Made by a program: the position numbers and the translations under genes. From Micrococcales bacterium (GTDB taxonomy: Bacteria > Actinomycetota > Actinomycetes > S36-B12 > UBA10799): a DNA stretch of 64,000 bases. Under the pieces are notes generated by a model that was not told the origin of the DNA, ran no database searches, and saw only the letters and a list, made by a program, of their open reading frames with translations. The stretch lies in NCBI GenBank assembly GCA_016719135.1, contig JADKAV010000007.1:1-64000 (forward strand), given 5' to 3'. Of this stretch, positions 63,696 to 64,000 are shown one piece after another. Each line of letters starts with the position of its first letter. Position 1 is the stretch's first letter.

Positions 63696-64000
63696 TCAGC
63701 TCCCTGCGGTTGCGGAGGCCAGCGCGTCGGCACCACCGACGATCTCGCTGATTTCCTGGGTGATCTCGGCCTGGCGGGCCTGGTTGGCTTGGCGGGTAAG
63801 GGTCTTCATCAGTTCGTCGGCGTTGTCGGTGGCCGACTTCATCGCGCGCTGGCGAGCGGCGTGCTCGGAAGCAGCCGACTGCAGCAGCGCCGCGTACACC
63901 AAGTACTCGACGTACTTGGGCAGCAATGCATCCAGCACCTCTTCGGCGCTGGGCTCGAAGTCGTACAGCGGCCACACCGGGGTGCCACCGGCGTTGTCGC
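63696..64000 (-). CDS. atpG: ATP synthase F1 gamma subunit, C-terminal part (runs off the window)
   Basis: The last 101 residues of the central stalk: PLYDFEPSAEEVLDALLPKYVEYLVYAALLQSAASEHAARQRAM, then KTLTRQANQARQAEITQEISEIVGGADAL and the end. The 5' part is beyond position 64000. It is followed by atpD after seven bases. Confidence 0.95.
   Translation of the reverse strand, partial: DNAGGTPVWPLYDFEPSAEEVLDALLPKYVEYLVYAALLQSAASEHAARQRAMKSATDNADELMKTLTRQANQARQAEITQEISEIVGGADALASATAGS

Noticed and set aside
62318..63751. 477-codon plus-strand ORF opposite atpD
   Set aside because: It is the antisense frame of the highly conserved beta subunit gene.
1..64000. CRISPR arrays, rRNA genes and insertion sequences with terminal repeats
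   Set aside because: No regularly spaced direct repeats, rRNA segments or intact transposase with terminal repeats were seen on reading both strands by eye; degraded copies could be missed.

Overview
The window is high-GC DNA from an actinomycete. Pointers to that group are TrmB, NucS, a DUF222/HNH protein, a WS/DGAT acyltransferase, a MurA with Asp at the catalytic Cys position, an F420-type PPOX protein and the atp operon context. The genus cannot be fixed from the sequence alone. Two regions meet at 21.05 kb.

Region 1 (1 to about 21,057) is the right part of an integrative conjugative element. Its right end is a large serine recombinase whose stop codon lies inside the 3' end of a tRNA-His gene; the left end is outside the window. 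Transfer genes are a MobF relaxase, a VirB4/TraC-like ATPase, a VirD4/TraG coupling ATPase, an SSB and small conserved proteins. Cargo is a cytosine-5 DNA methyltransferase with a second ORF nested in it behind its own Shine-Dalgarno, and a metal-resistance island (cmtR, P1B ATPase, lspA, cadD, merA, merR). The island sits between two remnants of one DUF262/GmrSD-type gene, which itself lay next to a DEAD-type helicase gene. The helicase and the TraC gene meet head to head with both 5' ends missing. Many frames in this region are broken by one-base indels.

Region 2 (21,053 to 64,000) is chromosomal backbone: trmB, 5-oxoprolinase pxpABC, a DGAT, a USP, secreted FnIII and DUF11 proteins, ABC transporters, an ABC-F protein, NucS, MurA, a CPBP protease and the end of the atp operon (atpG partial, atpD, atpC). 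A thread through this region is acyl-CoA and B12-dependent carbon metabolism: thiolase, MeaB, methylmalonyl-CoA epimerase, crotonyl-CoA carboxylase/reductase, 3-hydroxybutyryl-CoA dehydrogenase, a double 3-hydroxyacyl-CoA dehydrogenase and a PduO-type cobalamin adenosyltransferase. Together they cover much of an ethylmalonyl-CoA-type route from acetyl-CoA to methylmalonyl-CoA, though ethylmalonyl-CoA mutase, methylsuccinyl-CoA dehydrogenase and the mutase itself are not here.

Points that deserve attention: a DUF559 endonuclease-like gene between atpC and pduO bracketed by two inverted copies of a roughly 60-bp palindrome; a 15-bp-arm operator in front of a DUF2975/HTH pair; the gene nested in the methyltransferase; the island inserted in a defence-type gene; a run of hairpins before the recombinase; and a secreted phospholipase A2-like protein and a secreted papain-like protein. 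Several frameshifts fall in homopolymers, so some broken genes may be sequence errors and not real pseudogenes.
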